The position numbers and the translations under genes are program-made. This document shows positions 28,713-41,489 of a stretch of 64,000 nt of DNA, one piece after another. This DNA is from Glycomyces xiaoerkulensis. Its GTDB lineage: Bacteria > Actinomycetota > Actinomycetes > Mycobacteriales > Micromonosporaceae. Numbering within the stretch: the stretch's first letter is position 1; every line of letters starts with the position of its first letter. The DNA is taken from positions 62,001-126,000 of the forward strand of contig NZ_PGGV01000033.1 in the NCBI RefSeq assembly GCF_002798405.1. The letters run 5' to 3'. Under the pieces are notes generated by a model, which was not told where the DNA came from, did no database searches, and worked only from the letters and a program-made list of their open reading frames with translations.

Positions 28713-30899
28713 ATGACCTCCACCACCGCCCCGCATCCTAAGCCCCGCGCCCGACCCCGGTCGGCCCTGCACCGGCTCGGCCGCTTCGCCGCGCGGCGCA
28801 GCGCGCCCCTGCTCGCCGCCGCCGTGGTCCTGTTCATCGCGGGCGGCCTGATCGGATCCGGCACGCTCAACGCCCTCGTACTCTCCCGATTCGAGGCCCC
28901 CGGCTCGCCGTCGATCACCACCGGGCAGGAACTCGACGAGCGCTTCGACGTCGGCAGCGCCAACCTCCTGCTCCTGGTCACCGCCCGCAACGGCGACGTC
29001 GACGCCGCCGTGACCGCGTCGGCCGGAACCGAGATCGCCTCCCGGCTCGCCTCGCACCCGCGCATCGCCGATACCGACTCCTACTGGGACCGGCGATCCC
29101 CGACGCTGCGGAGCGAAGACGGCTCTCAGGCGGTCATCACCGCCTACCTGCCCGGCGACGTCACCGACGTCCGCGAGAACGTCCTGCCCGACATCAAGAG
29201 GGACTTCACGATCGAGGACGACACCGTCACCGTCGCCGTCGGCGGCTCCGACGAACTCTTCCGCGAAGCCGCTGAACTGGCCCGCCAGGACTTCCTGCTC
29301 GCCGAGGCGATCATCCTGCCCGGCCTGCTGGTGCTGCTCATAGCCCTCTACCGCAGACCCGTCGCCGCGCTGCTCACCATGGGCGTCGGCGTGCTGACGC
29401 TCGTGCTCGCGCTGGCACTCACGCGCGCCGTCGCCGCCGTCACCGAGGTGTCCACCTTCGCCGCCAACCTCACCCTCGTGATGAGCATCGGCCTGGCGGT
29501 CGACTACTGCCTGTTCCTCATCAACCGATACCGCGAGGAGGCCGCCGCCGGCGCCGACCGCGCCGACGCGATCGCCCGCACCGTCGCCACCGCCGGCAGG
29601 ACGGTCGTCTTCAGCGCCGTGACCGTCGCCGTCAGCCTCTCGGTGCTGCTGGCCATGCCCTTCCCCTTCCTGCGCTCGTTCGCCTACGCCGGCATCCTGG
29701 TCCCGCTCATCGCCGCCGCATGCACCGTCGTGCTCCTGCCCGCCGCGCTCGGGGCCTGGGGCCACCGCGTCGAGCGGCCGACCCGCACGACCGAACGCGG
29801 CCGCTGGCACCGGCTCGCCACCGCCGTCATGCGGCGACCGGTCGCCTGGGGTGCCGCCGCCCTCGCGCTGGTGCTCCTACTCGCCTCGCCGCTGCTCGGC
29901 GTCCGCTTCGGCGTGCCCGACGAGCGCGCCCTGCCCGCCGACGCCGACAGCCGCGTCGTCGCCGACCAGATCACCGCGAACTTCGCCGCCGAGGAGACCG
30001 ACGCCCTCCAGATCCTGGCGACCGCGCCCGGTCCCGACGACCTCGCCGCCTACGCCGCCGAGGTGTCGCTGGTGCCCGGCATCGCCCAAGTCGACTCGGC
30101 CGCGGGACGGTTCGCCGACGGCCGACAGGAGGCGCCGCCCGACGCCGAGCGGTTCGCCTACCCCGAGGACACCTGGCTGTCGGCCGTGCCCACCGTCGAG
30201 GCCATGCGAGAGGGCGCGTACGACCTGGTCGCAGAGGTGCGGGCCGTGGAAGCGCCGTTCGAGACGGCGGTCTCCGGATACCCCGCCGACCTCGCCGACT
30301 TCCGCGACGCGCTGCTCGACCGGCTCCCGCTGGTGCTGGCCCTGGTCGTACTGGTCACCTTCGCGATCCTGTTCCTCATGACCGGCAGCGTGATCGCACC
30401 GCTCAAGGCGACACTCCTCAACGGACTGTCGCTGTCGGTGATGTTCGGGGCCCTGGTGTGGATATTCCAGGAGGGACACCTGTCGGGAATGCTCGGCTTC
30501 ACGCCGCAGGGCTCGTTCGAACCGAGCATCCCGATCCTGATGTTCTGCGTCGCCTACGGGCTGTCGATGGACTACGAGGTCTTCATGCTCTCGCGGATCA
30601 AGGAGGAGTACGACCGGACCGGCGACCACACCGGCTCCATCGCCGCCGGGGTCCAGCGCAGCGCCCCGCTGGTCACCGCCGCGGCCCTGGTCCTGGCGCT
30701 CACCTTCGCCGTCTACGCCACCGGCCAAGTGGTGTTCCTGCAGATGCTCGGCGTGGGCATGGCGCTGGCGGTGCTGTTCGACGCCACCGTGATCCGCGGC
30801 GTGCTCCTGCCCGCCGCCATGCGACTCACCGGGAGGTGGAACTGGTGGTCGCCCGGACCGCTGCGGAGGCTCCACGCCCGGATCGGGCTCGCGGAGTGA
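28713..30899 (+). CDS. MMPL-family (RND superfamily) membrane exporter
   Basis: 728 residues with the MMPL plan: one N-terminal helix, a periplasmic-type loop (about 60-175), five helices, a cytoplasmic stretch, then a second half with helix, loop and five helices. The signatures VDYCLFLINRYREE and SMDYEVFMLSRIKEEY mark helix 4 of each half. Family members use the proton gradient to export lipids, pigments or drugs. ATG at 28713 follows GGGAGA. Expression is probably released when the divergent TetR protein binds its ligand. Confidence 0.93.
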   Translation: MTSTTAPHPKPRARPRSALHRLGRFAARRSAPLLAAAVVLFIAGGLIGSGTLNALVLSRFEAPGSPSITTGQELDERFDVGSANLLLLVTARNGDVDAAVTASAGTEIASRLASHPRIADTDSYWDRRSPTLRSEDGSQAVITAYLPGDVTDVRENVLPDIKRDFTIEDDTVTVAVGGSDELFREAAELARQDFLLAEAIILPGLLVLLIALYRRPVAALLTMGVGVLTLVLALALTRAVAAVTEVSTFAANLTLVMSIGLAVDYCLFLINRYREEAAAGADRADAIARTVATAGRTVVFSAVTVAVSLSVLLAMPFPFLRSFAYAGILVPLIAAACTVVLLPAALGAWGHRVERPTRTTERGRWHRLATAVMRRPVAWGAAALALVLLLASPLLGVRFGVPDERALPADADSRVVADQITANFAAEETDALQILATAPGPDDLAAYAAEVSLVPGIAQVDSAAGRFADGRQEAPPDAERFAYPEDTWLSAVPTVEAMREGAYDLVAEVRAVEAPFETAVSGYPADLADFRDALLDRLPLVLALVVLVTFAILFLMTGSVIAPLKATLLNGLSLSVMFGALVWIFQEGHLSGMLGFTPQGSFEPSIPILMFCVAYGLSMDYEVFMLSRIKEEYDRTGDHTGSIAAGVQRSAPLVTAAALVLALTFAVYATGQVVFLQMLGVGMALAVLFDATVIRGVLLPAAMRLTGRWNWWSPGPLRRLHARIGLAE

Positions 30900-30901
30900 C
30901 A

Positions 30902-30936
30902 TTTCCTATAGGATATAGGAAATATCCTATAGGAAA
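30902..30936. repeat. AT-rich TCCTATAGGA hairpin, copy 2
   Basis: TTTCCTATAGGATAT, loop AGGAA, ATATCCTATAGGAAA: a perfect 15-base-pair stem. It fills the whole 38-base space between the convergent MMPL and murB stop codons, so it is well placed as a two-way terminator. Confidence 0.9.
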
Positions 30937-30937
30937 C

Positions 30938-32002
30938 TCAGTCCAGGGTGGCGCCCACCAGGACGGGTTCGGGCCGGAGCCGGATACCGAACTCGTCCTC
31001 GACCGTGCCGACCACTTCCCTCGCCAGTCCCAGCAGCTCGGCGGTGGTGGCGCCGCCCCGGTTGGTGAGCGCCAAGGCGTGCTTGGTCGAAAGGCCGACG
31101 TTGCCCCTGCGGTAGCCCTTCTCGAACCCGGCCGCTCCGATCAGCCAGGCCGCCGAGACCTTCACGCGCTCGCCCACCGCCCAGTGCGGGGCCTCGCCGC
31201 CGACCCGATCGGTCAATTCGCGGAAGGCGTGCCGGTCGATCACCGGGTTGGTGAAGAAGGAACCGGCGCTCCAGGTGTCGTGGTCGGCCTCGTCGAGCAC
31301 CATGCCCTTGCCGCGGCGCAGCTCGAGCACCGCCTCGCGGGCCTCGGCCGACGGGACCCGGTCGCCGACCCCGACCCCGAGGCGCCCGGCCAGTTCGGCG
31401 TAGGCGATCGGGCGCGACAGGCCGCTCCGCTCGAGCCGGAAATCGACGCCCATCACCATGTAGCGGCCGTTGTGCTTGAAGATGCTGCTTCGGTAGGAGA
31501 AACCGCACTCCTCGGGGGCCCAGTCCCGGATCCGGTCCGCCTCGCGGTCCCACACGGTCACCGCCGCGATCGTCTGGGACACCTCCTGGCCGTAGGCGCC
31601 CACGTTCTGGATCGGGGTCGCCCCGGCCGAACCGGGGACACCGCTGAGGCACTCCACCCCCGACCAGCCCCGCTCGACCGTCCAGGCCACGAAGTCGTCC
31701 CACACCTGGCCGGCCCCGACCCGGACGCGGCCGTCGCCCAGCTCCTCGATCCCGCCGCCGCGCAGCAGCACCACCGTCCCGTCGAAGCCGCCGTCGCCGA
31801 CCACGACGTTGCTGCCGCCGGCCAGCACCATCGTCGGCCCCTCGGCCGACCGCAGCGCGGCCACCGCCTCCTCGGCGGTCTCGGCCGCCACCATCTCCCG
31901 AGCCGGGCCGCCCAGCCGCAGCGTCGTCAGCGGTCCGAGGGCTTTATCGTCGATCCGACCCGTCGAGCGGATCCCGATCGGCGGCGGGCTGGCGTCTGTC
32001 AC
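30938..32002 (-). CDS. murB: UDP-N-acetylenolpyruvoylglucosamine reductase
   Basis: 354-residue FAD enzyme that reduces UDP-GlcNAc-enolpyruvate to UDP-MurNAc in peptidoglycan synthesis. FAD-binding motifs are LAGGSNVVVGDGG and GVPGSAGATPIQNVGAYGQE; YRSSIF and the catalytic Ser in SAGSFFTNP are present; the C-terminus has the expected Glu in RLRPEPVLVG. The start is GTG at 32002. It is divergent from the next gene, 47 bases away. Confidence 0.95.
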   Translation of the reverse strand: MTDASPPPIGIRSTGRIDDKALGPLTTLRLGGPAREMVAAETAEEAVAALRSAEGPTMVLAGGSNVVVGDGGFDGTVVLLRGGGIEELGDGRVRVGAGQVWDDFVAWTVERGWSGVECLSGVPGSAGATPIQNVGAYGQEVSQTIAAVTVWDREADRIRDWAPEECGFSYRSSIFKHNGRYMVMGVDFRLERSGLSRPIAYAELAGRLGVGVGDRVPSAEAREAVLELRRGKGMVLDEADHDTWSAGSFFTNPVIDRHAFRELTDRVGGEAPHWAVGERVKVSAAWLIGAAGFEKGYRRGNVGLSTKHALALTNRGGATTAELLGLAREVVGTVEDEFGIRLRPEPVLVGATLD

Positions 32003-32049
32003 GCCGCAAAGCCTAAGCTTTATGCAGGCTAGGGGGAAAGGCGGTCACC

Positions 32050-32790
32050 ATGTCCAAGTCGCGGATCACCGACTACCTGACCGAGCTGAAGAAGGAGGCC
32101 GGAGCCCTCCGCGAGCTCGCCGACGGGCAGTCGCTCGACCGACCCGTGCCCTCCCGCCCGGACGCGACCGTCGCCGACGCACTGGCCGACCTGGTCCGGC
32201 TCTACCGCTGGACCGTCGAAGCGCTGCGCGCCGGCGCCGACGAGGGGGACGTGCCCGAACCGCCGCCCGCGCGCCCCCGGGGCGAGGCGACCCTCGACGA
32301 ATTCGACGAAGCCCTCGGCCGGGCGGTCGACGCGCTCGAATCGCGTCCGCTCGACGCACCCGCCTGGTCCTGGGCCCCGGTGGAATGGAAGGCCGGATTC
32401 TGGCACCGCCGCATCACCGTCGCCACCGGCCTGGCGCGCTGGGACGTCCAGATGGCCGTCGGCGCCACCGCGCCGATCCCCGCCGCACTCGCGGCCGAGA
32501 CCATCTCCGAGGTCTTCGAGGCCCACATCCCGGCGGGGCACCGCCGCGAGCGCACCGACGCCCACGGGCTCGCCCAACTGTTCGCGCAGGACGCCGACGC
32601 CACCTGGTTCGTGCGGCTGCGCGACGGCCACATAGCCCTGCTCGACCACCCCGACCACCGGATCGAGCTGCAGGCCCGCGCCGCCGGCTCGGCCTCGGAC
32701 ATCGCCCTCGCCCTGTGGGGCCGGCTGCCGTTCGGCATCTGCGACGTGGTCGGCGACGAGGCGCTCCTGCAATCACTGCGCGTGGAATAG
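32050..32790 (+). CDS. Mycothiol-dependent maleylpyruvate isomerase family protein
   Basis: 246 residues. The N-terminal part is a DinB-like four-helix bundle (VADALADLVRLYRWTVEAL); WHRRITVATGLARWDVQMAVG follows the family pattern; the last 80 residues form the small MDMPI C-terminal domain (LQARAAGSASDIALALWGRL). Family members use mycothiol for isomerisation, dechlorination or thiol transfer. The substrate is unknown and no pathway genes are adjacent. Confidence 0.85.
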   Translation: MSKSRITDYLTELKKEAGALRELADGQSLDRPVPSRPDATVADALADLVRLYRWTVEALRAGADEGDVPEPPPARPRGEATLDEFDEALGRAVDALESRPLDAPAWSWAPVEWKAGFWHRRITVATGLARWDVQMAVGATAPIPAALAAETISEVFEAHIPAGHRRERTDAHGLAQLFAQDADATWFVRLRDGHIALLDHPDHRIELQARAAGSASDIALALWGRLPFGICDVVGDEALLQSLRVE

Positions 32791-32841
32791 TTGATCACCG
32801 CTCCCATCCCGCGGCGTGATGCTCGTAACGGTTGGATATAC

Positions 32842-32853
32842 TTTCCCGGGAAA
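32842..32853. promoter_or_regulatory. Palindrome TTTCCCGGGAAA
   Basis: A perfect 12-base palindrome in the 266-base spacer before msiK, upstream of the candidate promoter. It may be an operator, but no regulator can be assigned. Confidence 0.35.
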
Positions 32854-32876
32854 ACGGACATATACCCCCCGCCTAC

Positions 32877-32906
32877 TTGGCAAAGGTATTCCTAAACCGT
32901 TAGGCT
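32877..32906 (+). promoter_or_regulatory. Candidate msiK promoter
   Basis: TTGGCA (32877-32882) and TAGGCT (32901-32906) lie 18 bases apart. It would give a leader of about 145 bases before msiK. Confidence 0.4.
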
Positions 32907-33056
32907 CACCACACGCGACGCAGCGGCAACGTGTGCGTGGCGGACATGCCGCAGCGCAGGGCCGCGCCTCGCGAGGTCCTCACTGCAGCCTGTGACAATA
33001 ACTCGCCTTTTACAACGGATCGTCTGGCACGTACCTGCCAGTGAAAGGACCCAAAG

Positions 33057-34151
<1,095 letters not shown>

Positions 34152-34166
34152 CAGCCTGATACCGGA

Positions 34167-34210
34167 CCGCGCGGCCCCCGTTCCCCGGCGGGGCCGCGCG
34201 GTTTGCGTTT
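34167..34210 (+). terminator. msiK terminator
   Basis: CCGCGCGGCCCC (34167-34178) pairs with GGGGCCGCGCGG (34190-34201), 12 perfect pairs. TTTGCGTTT follows. It starts 15 bases past the msiK stop. Confidence 0.9.
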
Positions 34211-34260
34211 GCCGTCCTGCGGGGCACAACTCGCAACGGACTAGGCGCTACGGTTGGGGT

Positions 34261-34308
34261 ATGGCCGCCATCACCCCGACCACGGCGACGCTAGCGAGCC
34301 GCGGATGA
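34261..34308 (+). CDS. Possible 15-codon leader ORF coupled to amrS
   Basis: ATG at 34261, preceded by GGTTGGGGT, encodes MAAITPTTATLASRG and stops at TGA 34306-34308. That stop overlaps the amrS ATG at 34305 (ATGA). amrS itself has no clear ribosome site, so translation could depend on this short frame by coupling. It could equally be chance. Confidence 0.3.
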   Translation: MAAITPTTATLASRG

Positions 34309-35423
34309 GCACCGCCGGGCCGCGCGTCGAGGGTGCCGACGAGTTCACCGTCGGCACCGGACACCACCGTGCGCTCGAGGACGGCCGGATCGAGTGCACC
34401 GTCTGCCCGCGGGCCTGCAGGCTGCGGGAGGGCCAGCGCGGCCTGTGCTTCGTCCGGGCCCGCGAGGGCGACCAGATCGTGCTGACCTCCTACGGCCGCT
34501 CCTCGGGCTTCTGCGTGGACCCCATCGAGAAGAAGCCGCTCAACCACTTCCTGCCGGGGACCCCGGTGCTGTCGTTCGGAACCGCCGGTTGCAATCTCGC
34601 CTGCCGGTTCTGCCAGAACTGGGACATCTCCAAGTCCCGCGAGATCGACACGCTCACCTCGTCGGCCTCGCCCGAGCGGATCGCCCGGACCGCGAAGCGC
34701 CTGGGCTGCGAGTCGATCGCCTTCACCTACAACGACCCCACGATCTTCCTGGAGTACGCGGCCGACTGCGCCGAGGCCGCCCGTGAGGAGGGGCTCAAGG
34801 CCGTGGCGGTCTCGGCCGGGTACATCAACCCCGAGCCGCGCGCCGAGCTGTACGCGCACATGGACGCGGCCAATATCGACCTGAAGGCCTTCACCGAGGA
34901 GTTCTACAAGAAGATCACCTTCTCCTCGCTCGCGAAGGTGCTCGACACCCTGGAGTACCTGGTCCACGAGACGAATGTGTGGACCGAGATCACCACCCTG
35001 CTGATCCCCGGCCACAACGATTCCGACGACGAGATCGCCGCCGAGGCGGCCTGGATCGCCGAGCACCTCGGCGACGGCGTGCCGCTCCATTTCACCGCGT
35101 TCCACCCCGATTTCAAGATGCGCGACGTCCCCGCCACCCCGCCCGCCACGCTGCGGCGGGCCAGGCGGATCGCGCTCGATGCCGGGCTGCGCTACGTCTA
35201 CACCGGCAACGTCCACGACGCGGCGAACCAGACCACCTACTGCCCGGACTGTGGCGAACCTCTCGTAGTGCGCGATTGGTACCGGATCGACCAATATGAG
35301 CTGTCAGATTCGGGACACTGCACGTTCTGCGGCGCGCGGATTCCCGGGGTCTACGAGGGTCCGGCCGGAGACTGGGGGCCGAAGAGGCAACCGATCCGGC
35401 TGGCCGCGCCGTCACACAAGTAA
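34305..35423 (+). CDS. amrS: AmmeMemoRadiSam system radical SAM enzyme
   Basis: 372 residues. The radical SAM cluster motif is GTAGCNLACRFCQNWD (CxxxCxxC). An N-terminal Cys motif (CTVCPRACRLREGQRGLCFVR) and a C-terminal zinc-ribbon-like CPDCGEPLV...CTFCGARI frame it. This is the pyruvate-formate-lyase-activase-like group that occurs with Memo and AMMECR1 proteins. The target is unknown. amrB follows after 32 bases. TTG at 34254 is an alternative start. Confidence 0.9.
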   Translation: MSTAGPRVEGADEFTVGTGHHRALEDGRIECTVCPRACRLREGQRGLCFVRAREGDQIVLTSYGRSSGFCVDPIEKKPLNHFLPGTPVLSFGTAGCNLACRFCQNWDISKSREIDTLTSSASPERIARTAKRLGCESIAFTYNDPTIFLEYAADCAEAAREEGLKAVAVSAGYINPEPRAELYAHMDAANIDLKAFTEEFYKKITFSSLAKVLDTLEYLVHETNVWTEITTLLIPGHNDSDDEIAAEAAWIAEHLGDGVPLHFTAFHPDFKMRDVPATPPATLRRARRIALDAGLRYVYTGNVHDAANQTTYCPDCGEPLVVRDWYRIDQYELSDSGHCTFCGARIPGVYEGPAGDWGPKRQPIRLAAPSHK

Positions 35424-35455
35424 CTGGAACCACCACACACGCGAGAGACAACATC

Positions 35456-36280
35456 ATGCCCTCGACGAAATCTGACACCGTCCGGCCGCCGGCGGTCGCC
35501 GGGCGCTTCTACCCGGCCGATGCGGGCCGGCTCCGCGAACAGATAACCGAGCTGCTCGACGCGGTCGAGGTCGACCCCGCCGAGTCGCTCGCCCCCGCCT
35601 ACATCGTCCCGCACGCCGGCTACCGCTTCTCCGGGAGCGTCGCCGCCGAGGTCTACGCCCGCCTGGCCGCGCACCGCGACCGCATCGGCCGCGTCGTCCT
35701 GGTCGGGCCGTCCCACTACCATCCGCTGCGCGGACACGCCGCCGCGCCCTACACCTCATGGGAGACCCCGCTGGGGCGGCTCGCGGCGGCGCCGACGCAG
35801 GTGGTCGGTTCCTCCCGCCTGCCGCACGCCGAGGAGCATTCGCTGGAGGTCCAGATGCCGTTCCTCCAGGTCGCCCTGGGCGGGGAGGTCGAGGTGACGC
35901 CGGTGGCGGTCGGCATGAGCCAGATCCCGGACACGGCCCGGATCGTCGGCGGCCTGGTCGAGGAGGCCGGCGACGACGCGGTCGTGCTGTGCTCGACCGA
36001 TCTGTCCCACTACCACGACGCGGCCACCGCCGGGCGCCTCGACGCCGCCACCGCGGCCGCGATCGAGGGGCTGCGGCCGCGCGAGATCTCCACTTCGGAC
36101 GCCTGCGGCGTGTTCGCGCTGCGCGGTGCCGTCGCCTGGGCGGACGCGACCGGCCGCCGGCCCCGCCGCCTGGCGCTGCGCACCTCCGCCGACGCCACCG
36201 GCCAGACCGAGCGGGTGGTCGGTTACCCCGCGTTCGCGGTCGAGTCGCCGCGCCCGGCCGTGCCGGACGGGGCCCTGTGA
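35456..36280 (+). CDS. amrB: AmmeMemoRadiSam system protein B (Memo family)
   Basis: 274 residues of the Memo fold, related to class III extradiol dioxygenases. Motifs: RPPAVAGRFYPADAGRL, VPHAGYRFSG, VGPSHYHPLRG, HAEEHSLEVQMPFLQ and STDLSHYHD; these His residues form the metal site. Encoded with amrS; the third member (AMMECR1) is not in the window. The biochemical role of the set is not established. Confidence 0.92.
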   Translation: MPSTKSDTVRPPAVAGRFYPADAGRLREQITELLDAVEVDPAESLAPAYIVPHAGYRFSGSVAAEVYARLAAHRDRIGRVVLVGPSHYHPLRGHAAAPYTSWETPLGRLAAAPTQVVGSSRLPHAEEHSLEVQMPFLQVALGGEVEVTPVAVGMSQIPDTARIVGGLVEEAGDDAVVLCSTDLSHYHDAATAGRLDAATAAAIEGLRPREISTSDACGVFALRGAVAWADATGRRPRRLALRTSADATGQTERVVGYPAFAVESPRPAVPDGAL

Positions 36281-36342
36281 CCCGTCCCGGCCGCGGGAAA
36301 CGCGCATGCCGGGCGCTCGGGGCGGCATCTACCCTGTAGGAC

Positions 36343-37851
36343 GTGACCGAGCACGAGCAGCAGACCGGTGAGACCGGCGACGACCTTCCCGAGCAGATGA
36401 AGATCCGCCGCGCCAAGCGCGACGAACTGCTCGCCGCCGGCAGGGAGCCGTACCCGCTGGGCTATCCGCGCACCCACTCCTTGCGGGAGTTGCGGGACCG
36501 ATTCGGGCACCTGGAGGCCGGGGCCTCGTCCGGGGAGACGGTCGCGACCACCGGCAGGGTGATCTTCCTGCGGGTGGCCGGGAAGCTGTGCTTCGCGAAG
36601 CTGCGCGACGGCGACGGCACCGAGTTCCAGGTCATGCTCTCCCAGGGCAAGGTCGGCGCCGAGTCGCTCTCCGAATGGAAGCGGCTGGTCGACATCGGGG
36701 ACCACGTCGGGGTGACCGGCGAGGCGGTCGCCTCCAAGCGCGGCGAGCTGTCGGTGATGGCCGAGCAGTGGGCGGTCACCTCCAAGGCCCTGCGGCCCCT
36801 CCCGGTCGCGCACAAGCCGCTCGCCGAGGAGACCCGGGTGCGGCAGCGCTATGTCGACCTGATCGTGCGCCCCGAGGCCCGCGACAACGTGCGGAACCGT
36901 GCGGCGGTGGTCCGCTCGGTCCGCGATCTGCTGCACGGCCGCGACTTCGTCGAGGTCGAGACCCCGATGATGCAGGTTCAGCCCGGGGGCGCGACCGCGC
37001 GGCCTTTCGTGACGCATATGAACGCCTATGACATCGATCTGTACCTGCGCATCGCGCCGGAGCTCTTTCTGAAGCGCTGCGTGGTCGGCGGGATCGATCG
37101 CGTATTCGAGATCAATCGGAACTTCCGCAACGAGGGGGCCGACTCCTCGCATTCGCCGGAGTTCGCGATGCTCGAGGCCTATCAGGCCTACGGGGACTAC
37201 CGCGCCATCGCCGAGCTGACGCGGACGCTCATTCAAGGCGCGGCGGAGTCGGTGTTCGGATCGACCACCGTCGAACTGGCCGACGGATCGACCTACGACC
37301 TGGGCGGGGAGTGGGATGAGATCACCCTCTTCGGCGCGCTTTCCGATGCGGTCGGAGAGACGGTGACGGCCGACACCCCGCTGGACCGGTTGCGGGCTTA
37401 CGCCGACAAAGTCGAGCTCGGAGTCGACCCGATGTGGGGCCCCGGGAAACTGGCCGAGGAATTGTTCGAGCACCTCGTGGCCGACAAGCTGTATGCGCCG
37501 ACCTTCGTGTTCGACTTCCCCGAGGACACCTCTCCGCTCACGCGCGGTCATCGCTCGGTACCGGGCGTGGCCGAGAAATGGGACCTCTACGTCCGCGGAT
37601 TCGAGCTCGCCACCGGATATTCCGAGCTGGTGGACCCGGTCGTCCAGCGTGAACGCCTCGAGGCGCAGGCCAGGCTGGCCGCGGGGGGCGACGACGAGGC
37701 CATGTCCGTGGACGAGGACTTCCTTCGGGCGATGGAATACGGAATGCCGCCGTTGTGCGGCATGGGGATGGGAATAGACCGGCTGCTTATGGCGCTCACC
37801 GGACTCGGTATCCGAGAGACCATCCTCTTCCCGCTGGTGAAACCGGAATAA
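36343..37851 (+). CDS. lysS: Lysyl-tRNA synthetase, class II
   Basis: 502 residues. An OB-fold anticodon-binding domain (about 55-160, [22 protein letters not shown]) precedes the class II catalytic core: motif 1 FVEVETPMM, motif 2 [14 protein letters not shown], and motif 3 [13 protein letters not shown]. Charges tRNA-Lys. GTG start at 36343. It lies 62 bases after amrB on the same strand and is followed by lsr2 and clpC, an order seen in many actinobacteria. Confidence 0.97.
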   Translation: MTEHEQQTGETGDDLPEQMKIRRAKRDELLAAGREPYPLGYPRTHSLRELRDRFGHLEAGASSGETVATTGRVIFLRVAGKLCFAKLRDGDGTEFQVMLSQGKVGAESLSEWKRLVDIGDHVGVTGEAVASKRGELSVMAEQWAVTSKALRPLPVAHKPLAEETRVRQRYVDLIVRPEARDNVRNRAAVVRSVRDLLHGRDFVEVETPMMQVQPGGATARPFVTHMNAYDIDLYLRIAPELFLKRCVVGGIDRVFEINRNFRNEGADSSHSPEFAMLEAYQAYGDYRAIAELTRTLIQGAAESVFGSTTVELADGSTYDLGGEWDEITLFGALSDAVGETVTADTPLDRLRAYADKVELGVDPMWGPGKLAEELFEHLVADKLYAPTFVFDFPEDTSPLTRGHRSVPGVAEKWDLYVRGFELATGYSELVDPVVQRERLEAQARLAAGGDDEAMSVDEDFLRAMEYGMPPLCGMGMGIDRLLMALTGLGIRETILFPLVKPE

Positions 37852-38063
37852 ACAATTGGGCCGCCCGCGGGCGGCGTGCAACGAGCGGTCCCTTTCGTCT
37901 AGAAGGAGCGCGCCCCGCCAATTCACCGCACGCTTCGCCGTACGGGGGATTACGATGTTCAAGCGAGACCCTCTTTCGCTTCTCTAAGGGACTCGTATAT
38001 GCTCTGGCACTAACAACGGTAGCCGGTAAGCGCTGAGTCGCTTCTCATCGAGAGGAATTTGCC

Positions 38064-38414
38064 ATGGCGAAGAAGACACAGGTCATCCTGATCGACGATA
38101 TCGACGGCGGCAAGGCCGAGGAGACCGTCAAATTCGCTATCGACGGGCAGGCCTACGAGATCGACCTTTCGGCGGGCCACGCCAATGAACTGCGCGAAGC
38201 TTTGGCGACATTCCAGGAGCACGGAACCCGGCTTGGTCGCTACACCGTCGGCTCCTCGCGCCCCGCCCGAGGATCGTCCGGCCGCCGCCAGGCGGTCGAC
38301 CGCGAGCAGAACAAGGCGATTCGCGAGTGGGCGGAGCGTCAGGGCAAGAAGGTGTCCCCGCGGGGTCGCATTCCCCAGAACATCGTCGAGGAATACAACG
38401 CCGCCCACGGCTAG
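38064..38414 (+). CDS. lsr2: Nucleoid-associated protein Lsr2
   Basis: 116 residues. The N-terminal oligomerisation domain (KKTQVILIDDIDGGKAEETV, about 1-60) and the C-terminal AT-hook-like DNA-binding domain (IREWAERQGKKVSPRGRIPQNIVEEY) are both complete. Lsr2 binds AT-rich minor grooves and silences acquired DNA, working like H-NS. The RGR motif is the groove-contacting element. ATG at 38064 has GAGAGGA upstream. Confidence 0.97.
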   Translation: MAKKTQVILIDDIDGGKAEETVKFAIDGQAYEIDLSAGHANELREALATFQEHGTRLGRYTVGSSRPARGSSGRRQAVDREQNKAIREWAERQGKKVSPRGRIPQNIVEEYNAAHG

Positions 38415-38439
38415 ACCTCAGGCACTCCGATCGGCTCGA

Positions 38440-38472
38440 CGCCCGCGTCCGGTGCCCGGCCGCGGGCGTTTC
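38440..38472 (+). terminator. lsr2 terminator
   Basis: CGCCCGCG (38440-38447) pairs with CGCGGGCG (38461-38468), followed by TTTCGG. It lies 25 bases past the lsr2 stop. Confidence 0.65.
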
Positions 38473-38559
38473 GGTGCCCGTCCCTCCTCCGGCGGTTTTG
38501 GCGCCTTCGCGCTCGCGAGGCACCATTGGACCCGGCAGGTCCGGCCGGAAGGAGGCGCC

Positions 38560-38577
38560 ATTGCGCTCACAGCGAAC
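38560..38577. promoter_or_regulatory. Candidate ClgR-binding site upstream of clpC
   Basis: ATTGCGCTCACAGCGAAC fits the ClgR consensus as I recall it from Corynebacterium (WNNWCGCYNANRGCGWWS) at all but one position. ClgR activates clp genes in several actinobacteria. The site is about 160 bases before the clpC start, within the 323-base spacer after lsr2. Confidence 0.55.
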
Positions 38578-38737
38578 GTCTTTTCGTCGGGAATGCCCCA
38601 CCAGGCACGCTTGTTGTCACCCACGTGGCACCCGTGGCCAATCGGCCCGGGGGATAAGGTGTACCCACAGGGTTGTATAAGCCACGACCAGTTATCGACG
38701 ACGACAGTAAAGCGGCGGACGCGAGGAGCAGAAGCGC

Positions 38738-41353
<2,616 letters not shown>

Positions 41354-41370
41354 CACCCGAACCCGATGCG

Positions 41371-41405
41371 GCGGCGGCCGGGCGAAGCCCGGCCGCCGCT
41401 TCGCG
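41371..41405 (+). terminator. clpC terminator
   Basis: GCGGCGGCCGGGC, loop GAA, GCCCGGCCGCCGC: a 13-base-pair stem 17 bases past the clpC stop, followed by TTCGCG. Confidence 0.75.
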
Positions 41406-41489
41406 TCCCCGGAACGGCGATCGCCGACGACTGTGCCGCGGCACCGACGGGTACCGCCCGTATGCTGTCGGCGGAAGGAGGGAGCGGGC

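Noticed and set aside
37860..37875. GCCGCCCGCGGGCGGC palindrome after lysS as a terminator
   Set aside because: Almost no loop and no T run; it may be chance in GC-rich DNA.
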